NCBI GenBank assembly: GCA_964592475.1
Contig: CAZQEZ010000126.1
Span: forward strand, 1-12,219
DNA from: CAZQEZ01 sp964592475
Lineage (GTDB): Bacteria; Bacteroidota; Bacteroidia; Cytophagales; Cyclobacteriaceae
Direction: 5' to 3'
Length of the DNA stretch: 12,219 nucleotides
Each line of letters begins with the position of its first letter. Position 1 is the first letter of the stretch. Positions 1 to 7,076 of this stretch are shown here, one piece after another. The position numbers and the translations under genes are program-made. Below the pieces are notes generated by a model. That model was not told where the DNA came from. It was given only the letters and a program-made list of their open reading frames with translations, and searched no databases.

Positions 1-330
1 ATGAAATTGAATTATTTTAATATTATTTCAAGTCTTCTTGTATTTACTAATAAGGATATTCCACAATAAATCATATAGAGCCGAAATACTATTATTAAGT
101 AAAATTAAATGACATAGGCTGCAATTTAACTTTTTTAATTAATTGATAGTTGATCTATAAAAATATTGATTGCTATTGGTTCTCAGATTGATACACGTAT
201 TGAGCCACATTCGTTTACACGATGTCTATGCAGATAAAAAATTTACATTCGGGATCAGTAAAAGATGATTTGTTGCAAAGCGCCATTTTTAGAAAAAGCT
301 ATGCACCGCTAACAAATATAACTTATTAAA
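1..330. other. AT-rich region without a supported gene
   Basis: This stretch is strongly AT-rich and holds no ORF that I can support. A 22-codon reading frame opens with ATG at position 1 and stops at 67-69, but it has no recognisable features and may be chance or the tail of something outside the window. A small TTTG-ttg-CAAA inverted repeat lies at 269-279. No perfect TAnnTTTG promoter element was found in front of the regulator at 331. The region presumably carries that gene's promoter, but I cannot place it. Confidence 0.5.
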
Positions 331-1137
331 ATGATGACACTAGCGACAAAAAACAAGATTGCAAATGATGTATTGATCAAGGTATCGCGCATGAAACCGG
401 TGATAAAGCCCACCAAACCACATAAACATGCTGGCTATCATGAATTTATCATTTTATCGAAAGGCTTAGGTTCCCATACCATCGACGATCAAAATTATGA
501 TGTTAAACCTATGATTGGATTTTATCTTAAACCAGGTCAGGTACATTGCTGGGATTTTTCCCAAATACCGGAAGGATATGTTGTTATTTTTAAAGAAGAA
601 TTCCTGTCCATGCACAACAGTACCTTAAATAAGCTTTACCTCATGCCGCCAAAATTTGATATTCCCACTCAAGGTAATTTAAGCGCATTGTTGTCTCAGT
701 TTTACACGGAATATAAAGTAAATGGAAATCAACAAATTCTGCAAGCCTACCTAAATCTTGTTCTATTGAAAGTGTTGTCGCTTGATGCCAACCAAAATCA
801 GGACAATATTTCGGTCTCAACTGATTTCTATACGTTTAAGTCCCTGGTCAATCAGCACTTTATTGAAAAGAGAACCGTGGGGCAGTATGCAGATTTGATG
901 CATATAACAGTAAAACGGCTCAATGCCATTTGTCGAACAGTGATGCAAGCTTCTGCCTTCGATATCATTAGAGAAAGATTGCTACTTGAGGCCAAAAATA
1001 TGATCACCCACACCTCTTTAAGTATAGCAGAGATTGCTTATCACTTAAAGTTTAAAGACCCTTCCAATTTTGTGAAGTTTTTCAAATCCCTCACTACTTT
1101 AACTCCCTCTGAATACAGGGTTCGGCTGAAGGAATAA
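331..1137 (+). CDS. AraC-family transcriptional regulator
   Basis: A 268-residue cytoplasmic DNA-binding regulator with the usual two-domain AraC layout. Residues about 30-80 form a cupin-like sensor domain (HKHAGYHEFIIL, then a LKPGQVH motif near 66-72). The C-terminal part carries the paired helix-turn-helix: the first near 181-205 (RTVGQYADLMHITVKRLNAI) and the second near 228-262 (SIAEIAYHLKF, DPSNFVKFFK, TPSEYR), ending eight residues after the signature. Two ATGs stand in tandem at 331 and 334, so the start could be either. The next gene on the same strand is an outer-membrane receptor beginning 80 bp downstream. Regulator-receptor adjacency suggests, but does not show, that it controls that receptor. 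The ligand is unknown. The family assignment is firm; the target is inference. Confidence 0.9.
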   Translation: MMTLATKNKIANDVLIKVSRMKPVIKPTKPHKHAGYHEFIILSKGLGSHTIDDQNYDVKPMIGFYLKPGQVHCWDFSQIPEGYVVIFKEEFLSMHNSTLNKLYLMPPKFDIPTQGNLSALLSQFYTEYKVNGNQQILQAYLNLVLLKVLSLDANQNQDNISVSTDFYTFKSLVNQHFIEKRTVGQYADLMHITVKRLNAICRTVMQASAFDIIRERLLLEAKNMITHTSLSIAEIAYHLKFKDPSNFVKFFKSLTTLTPSEYRVRLKE

Positions 1138-1175
1138 TATTACCATTCTTAGCCCAAAATCTACCGTGTTCAAGA

Positions 1176-1202
1176 AGTCTGTATATGCTTTCTTTGCAGA
1201 CT
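1176..1202. promoter_or_regulatory. inverted repeat upstream of the receptor gene
   Basis: AGTCTG (1176-1181) and CAGACT (1197-1202) are perfect inverted half-sites separated by 15 bases, so their centres are 21 bp or about two helical turns apart. They lie between the AraC-type regulator and the chosen receptor start at 1218. This is a plausible operator by position only; six-base arms occur by chance fairly often. If real, it argues against the alternative receptor start at 1185, which lies inside the repeat. Confidence 0.22.
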
Positions 1203-1217
1203 AAACATACTTTGAGC

Positions 1218-3263
1218 ATGAATAAAATTTCTTTTATTGTTTATTTTTTATTGATATTAGTTCCTGAATTATATTCACAAACCATTGCAGGTAAATTAAT
1301 AGATACTTCAGAAAATTTACCTATTGAATACGCCAGTATTGCCTTGTACAATCAAAATGATAGTGCTTTGGTGACCGGGGCTGTAACCAAACCGGATGGT
1401 GAATTTAAAATTGAAAACATAAAACCGGGAACCTATTATCTAATTGCCCAGTTCATGGGATATGATCCTAAAACGGTTTCAAACATAATCCTCACAAGAA
1501 ATGAAGATTTTGCCTTGCCAGTAATTACATTGCAGCCCAATCAAAAGATGCTGGATGAAATTCAGGTAAACGGTGAAAACGTGACTGCCGTACATAAGGT
1601 GGACCGACAGGTTTATGAAACTGATAAATTTCAGGTAAGCCAGGGAGGAACCGCTACCGATGTATTGAGAAATCTGCCCTCTATTACAGTAAATGCTCAG
1701 GGAGAAATAAGTACTCGTGGTTCCACCGGCTTTGTGATATTACTTAATGGTAAGCCTATACAAACAGAGGCATCGGTAATTTTGAACCAACTGCCGGCCA
1801 ATGCTTTGCAAAATATAGAAATTATAACCGCGCCTTCCGCAAAATATGACCCTGAAGGTAAAGCCGGTATAATAAATATCATTACCAAAAAAGGTGCTAC
1901 CGATGGCTTATTTGCCCAATTTAATACCCGAATTGGAATGCCTAGTATTGAAGATTATAATAATGCAGCATATGCACAGCGATATGGCGCTGATTTTACA
2001 CTTAACTACCGCAAGGATAAATGGGACCTATCTGCCGGAGCCAGTTATTTAAGAAATGATATTGCCGGCCGCCGGGTGGGAGATGTTTACACCAACATAA
2101 ATGATACGCTCACCAGGTTTCCCTCTGATGGAGAACGTAGCTTTGATGAATTGAATTATTCAGGAAGATTTACCATTGGCTATACGCCGGACCTCAATAA
2201 TAATTTTAGCCTTGGTTTTTATGCAGGAAAAAGAAGTAAAGAGCGTACGGCAGATATTCTTTATTATGATAACCATGCCATTGCCGGAGGTGAAAGGCTG
2301 TATACATTTCAATACTATAATGAAAACCTGAGAATACGCAGAAGTGATTTTGTTCTTGGCAGTTTTGATTACACCCGTCATTTTAATAACAATTCAAAGT
2401 TATCAACCTCATTACTGTATGAATATACTTTGTTGGGCGGTCCTACTACTAACCGGAACCTGGGTTGGCCAAAGACGGAAATTGTATACCAGGACGAATA
2501 TAATACAAATGATAATCCGTTACATGGTATCCGATTTCAGGCTGATTATGTTTTTAGCCCTTTCAGCATAGGTACTGTTGAGGCAGGTTACCAGTTCCGC
2601 GATTTAGACCATACCGGAAATTTTGTATACGAGCGTAAAAATAATGAAACCGGTATTTGGGAACTGGTTCCCGAGTTTTCCAGTGAAGTAGACCTGAAAA
2701 GAACTATACATTCAGGCTTTGCGCAACTTTCAGGTGAAAAAGGAAGGTGGAATTATGGAGTAGGTTTAAGGTTTGAATTAATGGACAGAACACTGGACCT
2801 GCGGGATAAAGCCGGGGAAGTAGACACTACCTATCATTATAATTTTGTACAACCTTTCCCATCGGCCAATTTACAATATGCTATCAATGACAAAACCAGG
2901 ATCAAGGCCGCGTATAGTCGCCGGATAGAGCGAACTACCACCTTCAAAATGAATCCATTCCCTGAAAGGGAGCATTCGGAAACTTTGGAACAGGGTGACC
3001 CGGAACTTTTACCCGAATTCATTGACCTGGTTGAACTAGGCATTATCCATGAATTGGGAAATAATTCTTTTTTTGCCAACGCTTATTATCGAAATGTAAA
3101 CAACCTGGTCAATAGAGTAAATACAGTGTACAACGATACAATCCTGAACCGGATATATTCCAATGTTGGTGTAGGCAATTCCCTGGGGCTTGAAATTGGT
3201 TCAGAATTAAAATTAACCAATTGGTGGCAGGCATTTGCCGGTGGTAATGTGTATCGTTATTAA
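1218..3263 (+). CDS. TonB-dependent outer-membrane receptor, OMP_b-brl_3 type, prematurely stopped
   Basis: Outer-membrane beta-barrel protein, presumably taking up a TonB-dependent substrate that I cannot identify. From ATG 1218 the product opens with a signal peptide (MNKISFIVYFLLILVPELYSQ, about 21 residues). A CarboxypepD_reg-like beta-sandwich follows (about 23-106, with TKPDGEFKIENIKPGTYY), then a TonB-box-like LDEIQV (about 112-117) and a plug domain (about 125-216, with DVLRNLPSITV, ILLNGKP, DPEGKAGIINIITKKG). The barrel starts near 220. An ATG at 1185 is in frame but would put 11 polar residues before the signal peptide, so 1218 is preferred. The frame ends with TAA at 3261-3263 after 681 residues, inside the barrel. 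The coding sequence resumes directly in the same frame to 3680. The full gene would encode 820 positions, so this product lacks its last strands and the C-terminal strand needed for barrel assembly. It may be a pseudogene or carry a sequencing error. Confidence 0.85.
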   Translation: MNKISFIVYFLLILVPELYSQTIAGKLIDTSENLPIEYASIALYNQNDSALVTGAVTKPDGEFKIENIKPGTYYLIAQFMGYDPKTVSNIILTRNEDFALPVITLQPNQKMLDEIQVNGENVTAVHKVDRQVYETDKFQVSQGGTATDVLRNLPSITVNAQGEISTRGSTGFVILLNGKPIQTEASVILNQLPANALQNIEIITAPSAKYDPEGKAGIINIITKKGATDGLFAQFNTRIGMPSIEDYNNAAYAQRYGADFTLNYRKDKWDLSAGASYLRNDIAGRRVGDVYTNINDTLTRFPSDGERSFDELNYSGRFTIGYTPDLNNNFSLGFYAGKRSKERTADILYYDNHAIAGGERLYTFQYYNENLRIRRSDFVLGSFDYTRHFNNNSKLSTSLLYEYTLLGGPTTNRNLGWPKTEIVYQDEYNTNDNPLHGIRFQADYVFSPFSIGTVEAGYQFRDLDHTGNFVYERKNNETGIWELVPEFSSEVDLKRTIHSGFAQLSGEKGRWNYGVGLRFELMDRTLDLRDKAGEVDTTYHYNFVQPFPSANLQYAINDKTRIKAAYSRRIERTTTFKMNPFPEREHSETLEQGDPELLPEFIDLVELGIIHELGNNSFFANAYYRNVNNLVNRVNTVYNDTILNRIYSNVGVGNSLGLEIGSELKLTNWWQAFAGGNVYRY

Positions 3264-3680
3264 ATAGACGGCACTTTTGAAAACCGGCCGGTGAATACTT
3301 CCAGCTGGATTTACAACATCAATGCCAATACAACATTCAAATTACCAGCCGACTTCAGCATTCAATGGTCGTTAAACTATATTTCGGCTCGAAATACTGC
3401 CCAGGGTGAGGATTCCCGGTTTTTATCACCCAACCTAACCTTCAGCAAAGGATTTATGGACAACCGGCTGCGTGCTACAGTGCAATGGCTGAATATGGAT
3501 ATAGGCTTACTGGATACTAACGAACAGCGGATAACCACTTTCCGGGAAGGTGAATTTTTTACCACTACCAACTATATTTATGAAGTTGATGTGGTAATTG
3601 TAAACCTAAGCTACACGATCAACAAGACTAAAAACAAAGCGAAATTTATCAAAAGCGAATTTGGCGAAAAAGAGTTTTGA
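3264..3680 (+). pseudogene. severed C-terminal barrel segment of the same receptor
   Basis: These 138 codons continue the receptor frame without any shift after the TAA at 3261-3263, starting IDGTFENRPVNTSSW. They encode alternating-hydrophobicity barrel strands (for example FSIQWSLNYISA and LRATVQWLNM) and finish with a membrane strand VNLSYTINK, a lysine-rich turn and SEFGEKEF, the usual C-terminus of OMP_b-brl_3 proteins. The first internal ATG is at 3291, but no signal peptide or promoter supports independent translation. A single base change at the stop (for example CAA or AAA to TAA) would account for the break. Fragment identity is firm; whether it is ever translated, by readthrough or otherwise, is unknown. 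Confidence 0.85.
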
Positions 3681-3894
3681 TTGATCCGGGCGATATAAAT
3701 TATCCGGGTAATATATTGATTCCTAAAGTATTCCTATCACAATTCAACCTGAATTATAGCCTGCTTTGTTTAAGATTCATATGCTTAATCGTGCTAATAT
3801 AGTTTCTGGTATGATCAACATCTCTTGAGAATCGGAAGCGAGTGGACCTTTGATCCTTAGCAATTCAAATTGAGGGCAGTGCAGTATAGCATCA

Positions 3895-3923
3895 AAAAAA
3901 ATCAATTTTCAGGTTGATTTTTT
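3895..3923. terminator. Rho-independent-like terminator hairpin
   Basis: A perfect 10-bp inverted repeat, AAAAAATCAA (3895-3904) and TTGATTTTTT (3914-3923), with a 9-base loop. The A tract on one side and T tract on the other let it serve either strand, although the stem is AT-rich and therefore weak. It lies 214 bp past the receptor stop and 270 bp before rnfD, which suits separating the two transcription units. Confidence 0.5.
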
Positions 3924-3967
3924 CTTGCACATGTGTTAATTAATTCTCCAATTGGATTAACATATCA

Positions 3968-3975
3968 TATCTTTG
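3968..3975 (+). promoter_or_regulatory. Bacteroidota -7 element, upstream copy
   Basis: TATCTTTG matches TAnnTTTG perfectly and follows the terminator-like hairpin by about 45 bp. No TTTG or TTG sits at the expected 19-21 bp upstream; the nearest TTG (3952-3954) is too close. It could be an alternative rnf promoter giving a leader of about 210 bases, or chance. Confidence 0.25.
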
Positions 3976-4135
3976 AATCTGTCACTTGCAGAAATTATCC
4001 TAACTAAATATAAATATTAGGCATTGAATTGAAAGTATGTATAATGCTTTGTTCAAAAACCCACCCCTCATTCAATACTGCCAAACATTAGCTAATAACC
4101 TGATTTTTGTCATAGCTAATTATCTCTTTGCCTTA

Positions 4136-4143
4136 TAAATTTG
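4136..4143 (+). promoter_or_regulatory. probable promoter of the rnf genes (-7 element)
   Basis: TAAATTTG matches the Bacteroidota -7 consensus TAnnTTTG perfectly. A TTTG lies upstream at 4106-4109, but the 26-base spacing is longer than the usual 19-21, so the -33 element is uncertain. The predicted start point would be near 4150, leaving a leader of about 40 bases before rnfD. This is the best-placed promoter for the four-gene unit. Confidence 0.45.
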
Positions 4144-4193
4144 ACCATTGAAAAAAGTATCGTGACGAAAATTTGTAAGGAGCTTTAAGATAC

Positions 4194-5195
4194 ATGAATA
4201 CTAATTTATTAACCGTTTCGCCATCGCCACACGTACATCATCAGCAATCTACCCGACAAATCATGTTCGGGGTAGTATTAGCCTTGCTTCCAGCCCTGGC
4301 TTTTTCGGTGTATGTGTTTGGTTTGCAGGCTTTGTTTGTAACTACGTTTTCAATTATGGCCTGTATGTTTTTCGAGTGGGCCATAGCCAAATTTTTGCTA
4401 AAAAGAGAAGCCAATATTATGGATGGTTCAGCCATCCTAACGGGCATTCTGCTGGCTTTCAATGTGCCTAGCAATTTGCCCTGGTATATAATTTTGATTG
4501 GAGCACTTGTTGCCATTGGATTAGGAAAAATGTCCTTCGGAGGTTTGGGAAATAACCCTTTCAACCCGGCATTGGTAGGTAGAGTTTTTCTGCTAATATC
4601 ATTTCCGGTAGCCATGACCAGCTGGCCTGAGCCCATGCAAGAGCGCCTTTCACTGGTAGACGCGTCTACTGGTGCCACCCCGTTGGGCATTTTAAAAGAA
4701 GGATTGGACCAGGGGCAAACGGTAAGTCAAATTTCTGATCAACTCCCGGCATACAGCGACTTCTTTTGGGGTCTGCAAAGTGGCAGCTTGGGTGAAATGT
4801 CTGCCTTCGCTTTGTTGCTGGGGCTGCTATTTATGCTTTATAAAAGAATTGTTACCTGGCATATTCCGGTATCGTTGATAGGTTCAATGTTTTTATTTGC
4901 CGGTCTGCTTTGGCTCATCAATCCGGAGCAATATATCAATCCGTTTTTCCACATCCTCACGGGTGGGGCATTGCTGGGTGCATTTTATATGGCCACTGAC
5001 TATGTTACCTCACCCATGCATCCTAAAGGGATGCTAATTTTCGGAGTGGGCATTGGCTTAATCACAATTTTAATCAGGGTGTTTGGTGGTTATCCGGAAG
5101 GCATTTCCTTCGCAATTTTGATTATGAATGGATTTGTGCCGCTGATCAACCGATATGTAAAACCAAAAAGATTTGGAGTAGTAAAAAATGGCTAA
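4194..5195 (+). CDS. rnfD: Rnf complex subunit RnfD
   Basis: Integral membrane subunit of the Rnf ferredoxin:NAD+ oxidoreductase, which couples electron transfer to Na+ or H+ translocation. The 333 residues carry family motifs in order: DGSAILTGILLAFNVP (about 77-92), GGLGNNPFNPALVG (about 116-129), and STGAT (158-162), whose final threonine (T162) is the expected covalent FMN attachment site. Most of the chain is hydrophobic, with many membrane segments, and it ends in the usual basic tail KPKRFGVVKNG. The length fits RnfD rather than the longer NqrB (about 410). The stop overlaps the rnfG start by 8 bp (5188-5195), implying coupled translation. A purine-rich AAGGAG lies near 4177-4182, rather far from the ATG. 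Unusually, no rnfC precedes it. Confidence 0.95.
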   Translation: MNTNLLTVSPSPHVHHQQSTRQIMFGVVLALLPALAFSVYVFGLQALFVTTFSIMACMFFEWAIAKFLLKREANIMDGSAILTGILLAFNVPSNLPWYIILIGALVAIGLGKMSFGGLGNNPFNPALVGRVFLLISFPVAMTSWPEPMQERLSLVDASTGATPLGILKEGLDQGQTVSQISDQLPAYSDFFWGLQSGSLGEMSAFALLLGLLFMLYKRIVTWHIPVSLIGSMFLFAGLLWLINPEQYINPFFHILTGGALLGAFYMATDYVTSPMHPKGMLIFGVGIGLITILIRVFGGYPEGISFAILIMNGFVPLINRYVKPKRFGVVKNG

Positions 5196-5778
5196 GAAAG
5201 AATCTACATTGTTTAATATGGTAATTACTCTTTTCGTGGTTACCTTGCTAGCATCTACTGCTTTAGGCTTCGTATATGAAGTTACCAAAGAGCCAATAGC
5301 CCGAGCCAAATTGGCTAAAAAAACGGAGGCCATCAAAAATGTGATGCCAGACTTTTCCAATAACCCGGTAGAGACTATGTACAAAATTCCTGGTCCTGAA
5401 GGCTATGATAGCTTAGAGATTTATCCGGCAGAAAATAATGGTCAGTATATAGGTGCGGCTGTAAGAAGCTATTCCAAAAAAGGCTATGCCGGAGAGGTAT
5501 GGCTAATGGTGGGCTTTAACCCGGAAGGAGAAATTATCAACATAGATGTACTGGAACATAAAGAAACACCGGGCCTGGGCACCAAAATGGCCGATGCCCA
5601 ATTCAAAGATCAGTTTACCGGTAAGCATCCGCAGCAATTTAATTTAAAAGTAAAAAAAGATGGGGGCGATGTAGATGCCATAACCGCGGCCACTATCAGT
5701 TCCAGGGCTTTCGCAGAAGCAGTGCAACATGCCTGGGAAGTTTACCAAAAAGCAGATAAAGGAGGAAGTAATGAGTAA
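5188..5778 (+). CDS. rnfG: Rnf complex subunit RnfG
   Basis: A 196-residue FMN-binding subunit with one N-terminal transmembrane anchor (about 9-30) and a periplasmic domain. The conserved HKETPGLG lies at 124-131. The flavinylation motif DAITAATISS lies at 163-172, with T169 as the expected phosphoester-linked FMN site. This FMN passes electrons within the Rnf complex. The length matches RnfG and is shorter than NqrC. The start overlaps the end of rnfD by 8 bp, and the end overlaps rnfE by 8 bp. The strong Shine-Dalgarno AAAGGAGG (about 5757-5764) inside its tail serves rnfE. Covalent FMN attachment needs an ApbE flavin transferase, which is not encoded in this window. Confidence 0.95.
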   Translation: MAKKESTLFNMVITLFVVTLLASTALGFVYEVTKEPIARAKLAKKTEAIKNVMPDFSNNPVETMYKIPGPEGYDSLEIYPAENNGQYIGAAVRSYSKKGYAGEVWLMVGFNPEGEIINIDVLEHKETPGLGTKMADAQFKDQFTGKHPQQFNLKVKKDGGDVDAITAATISSRAFAEAVQHAWEVYQKADKGGSNE

Positions 5779-6361
5779 TTTGAAGATTTTCAGCAAAGGA
5801 TTGATAAAAGAAAACCCGGTATTTGTTTTATTACTGGGTATGTGCCCGGCACTGGCAGTTACCAGCTCAGCCATCAATGGATTAGGTATGGGTTTGGCTA
5901 CCTTATTTGTGCTGGTAATGTCAAATCTAGTGGTATCTACCATCAAAAATTTAATTCCTGACAAGGTGCGAATTCCGGTTTTCATAGTAATTATTGCATC
6001 TTTTGTTACGGTAGTGGATTTGTCTATGGCAGGATTCGCCCCGGCCTTACATGCTGCACTGGGTATATTCATTCCTTTGATCGTGGTGAACTGCATCGTG
6101 CTGGGTAGATCAGAGGCATTTGCCAGTAAAAACAACATCAAAACTTCTTTGCTGGATGGATTGGGCATGGGCCTTGGCTTTACCTTTGCGCTCACCCTAT
6201 TGGGTGCGGTAAGAGAAATACTGGGCAGTGGCTCCATTTTTGGATTCAAATTTATTCCCGGCGATGCTATTTTGGCATTTATTTTAGCGCCTGGCGCTTT
6301 CATTGCCCTTGGTTACCTGATCGCCATTATTAATCAATTGAAAAAACGTTACGCGAAATAA
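5771..6361 (+). CDS. rnfE: Rnf complex subunit RnfE
   Basis: A 196-residue polytopic membrane subunit of the Rnf complex (about six membrane helices), homologous to NqrD and paired with RnfA. Two conserved half-site motifs, GMCPALAVTSS (C25) and VVNCIVLG (C108), carry the cysteines that, with those of RnfA, are known in this family to bind a membrane-embedded iron-sulfur cluster. The start chosen is ATG 5771 (MSNLKIFSKGLIKENP), where family members begin and which is preceded by AAAGGAGG at ideal distance. The in-frame ATG at 5729 would add 14 charged residues and overlap rnfG by 50 bp. The gene ends two bases before rnfA. Confidence 0.95.
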   Translation: MSNLKIFSKGLIKENPVFVLLLGMCPALAVTSSAINGLGMGLATLFVLVMSNLVVSTIKNLIPDKVRIPVFIVIIASFVTVVDLSMAGFAPALHAALGIFIPLIVVNCIVLGRSEAFASKNNIKTSLLDGLGMGLGFTFALTLLGAVREILGSGSIFGFKFIPGDAILAFILAPGAFIALGYLIAIINQLKKRYAK

Positions 6362-6363
6362 TT

Positions 6364-6936
6364 ATGGAATACTTATTAATTGTAGTATCGGCCATCTTTG
6401 TCAACAACATTGTGTTGGCCCAGTTCCTGGGTATTTGTCCCTTTCTTGGTGTCTCCTCCCGCATTTCTACATCCATTGGGATGAGCGGAGCGGTAATGTT
6501 TGTAATGACGCTGGCTACAATTGTAACTTATTTTATTCAAAATTATATCCTTATTCCTTTTGGGATTGAATTTCTGCAAACCATCGCCTTCATTTTAGTA
6601 ATTGCTTCGCTGGTACAAATTGTGGAAATTGTGCTTAAAAAAGTGAGTCCCTCATTGTATCAGGCTTTAGGAGTTTTCTTACCCTTGATCACTACCAACT
6701 GCGCCATATTAGGTGTGGCTTTATTGGTTTTTGCTAATGATTACAACCTAGTTGAAAGCGTAATTTTTGCTATCTCTTCAGCGGTAGGTTTTGGGTTGGC
6801 CCTGATCATTTTTTCCGGAATTCGTGAGCAACTGGAACTAGCCGATTTGCCGGAAGGCATGAAAGGGATGCCCGCTGCACTTTTGGTGGCTGGCTTATTA
6901 GCAATGGCATTTATGGGTTTTGCCGGCATGGTGTAG
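6364..6936 (+). CDS. rnfA: Rnf complex subunit RnfA
   Basis: A 190-residue polytopic membrane subunit with about six helices, homologous to NqrE and inverted in topology relative to RnfE. It has the paired cysteine motifs GICPFLG (C25) and TTNCAILG (C113) expected to bind the intramembrane iron-sulfur cluster shared with RnfE. The N-terminus MEYLLIVVSAIFVNNIVLAQ and the C-terminus with GMKGMPAALLVAGLLAMAF are typical and complete. It starts 2 bp after rnfE, so it belongs to the same transcript. In most complete clusters of this phylum rnfA closes the order B-C-D-G-E-A, so the 3' end here is as expected and only the 5' pair is missing. Confidence 0.96.
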   Translation: MEYLLIVVSAIFVNNIVLAQFLGICPFLGVSSRISTSIGMSGAVMFVMTLATIVTYFIQNYILIPFGIEFLQTIAFILVIASLVQIVEIVLKKVSPSLYQALGVFLPLITTNCAILGVALLVFANDYNLVESVIFAISSAVGFGLALIIFSGIREQLELADLPEGMKGMPAALLVAGLLAMAFMGFAGMV

Positions 6937-6938
6937 CA

Positions 6939-7052
6939 TGGTATTTTAACAATTGCATCAAGAGTCTTACCTTTGCCTGGCATTATCCACATTATCACGG
7001 CTCGCTTAAATACAACCAAGCACGGGATGGAAAATACCCGGTAAGAAAATAG
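6939..7052 (+). pseudogene. possible remnant of a second sulfatase gene
   Basis: In the frame ending at TAG 7050-7052 this spacer reads about 37 residues including FAWHYPHYHGSLK and RDGKYPVRK. The WHYPHYHGS core resembles a segment near the C-terminus of many formylglycine sulfatases (type FWHYPHYHG, followed by a basic stretch and GDYKLI). There is no start codon and no upstream sulfatase sequence; the frame simply emerges from the end of rnfA. It may be a leftover of an older sulfatase copy next to the intact one. The match rests on recognising one short motif, so confidence is low. Confidence 0.28.
6944..6975 (+). promoter_or_regulatory. predicted promoter of the sulfatase gene
   Basis: A perfect Bacteroidota -7 element TACCTTTG lies at 6968-6975, with a TTTT (three of four to TTTG) at 6944-6947, 20 bases upstream. 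It begins 8 bp after the rnfA stop. A start point near 6982 would give a leader of about 95 bases and make the sulfatase its own transcription unit. Confidence 0.45.
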
Positions 7053-7076
7053 AATTAAATTGAAAAACCATTAATT

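Larger units (their letters stand above)
3681..4193. other. intergenic spacer before the rnf genes
   Basis: A 513-bp AT-rich region with no convincing coding potential in any frame I read. It contains a terminator-like hairpin near 3895-3923 and two perfect -7 promoter elements (3968-3975 and 4136-4143). This is where rnfB and rnfC would be expected in a complete Bacteroidota rnf cluster. I found no remnant of either: no ferredoxin-type CxxCxxC pattern and no recognisable RnfC tail. Confidence 0.6.

Noticed and set aside
4241..4690. 149-codon frame on the - strand inside rnfD
   Set aside because: It is fully contained within a well-supported membrane gene and has no recognisable features of its own; a shadow frame.
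4194..6936. The four genes as Na+-translocating NQR subunits (nqrB-C-D-E)
   Set aside because: The lengths of RnfD (333) and RnfG (196) fit Rnf and are shorter than typical NqrB and NqrC. No nqrA or nqrF lies nearby, though nor do rnfB or rnfC.
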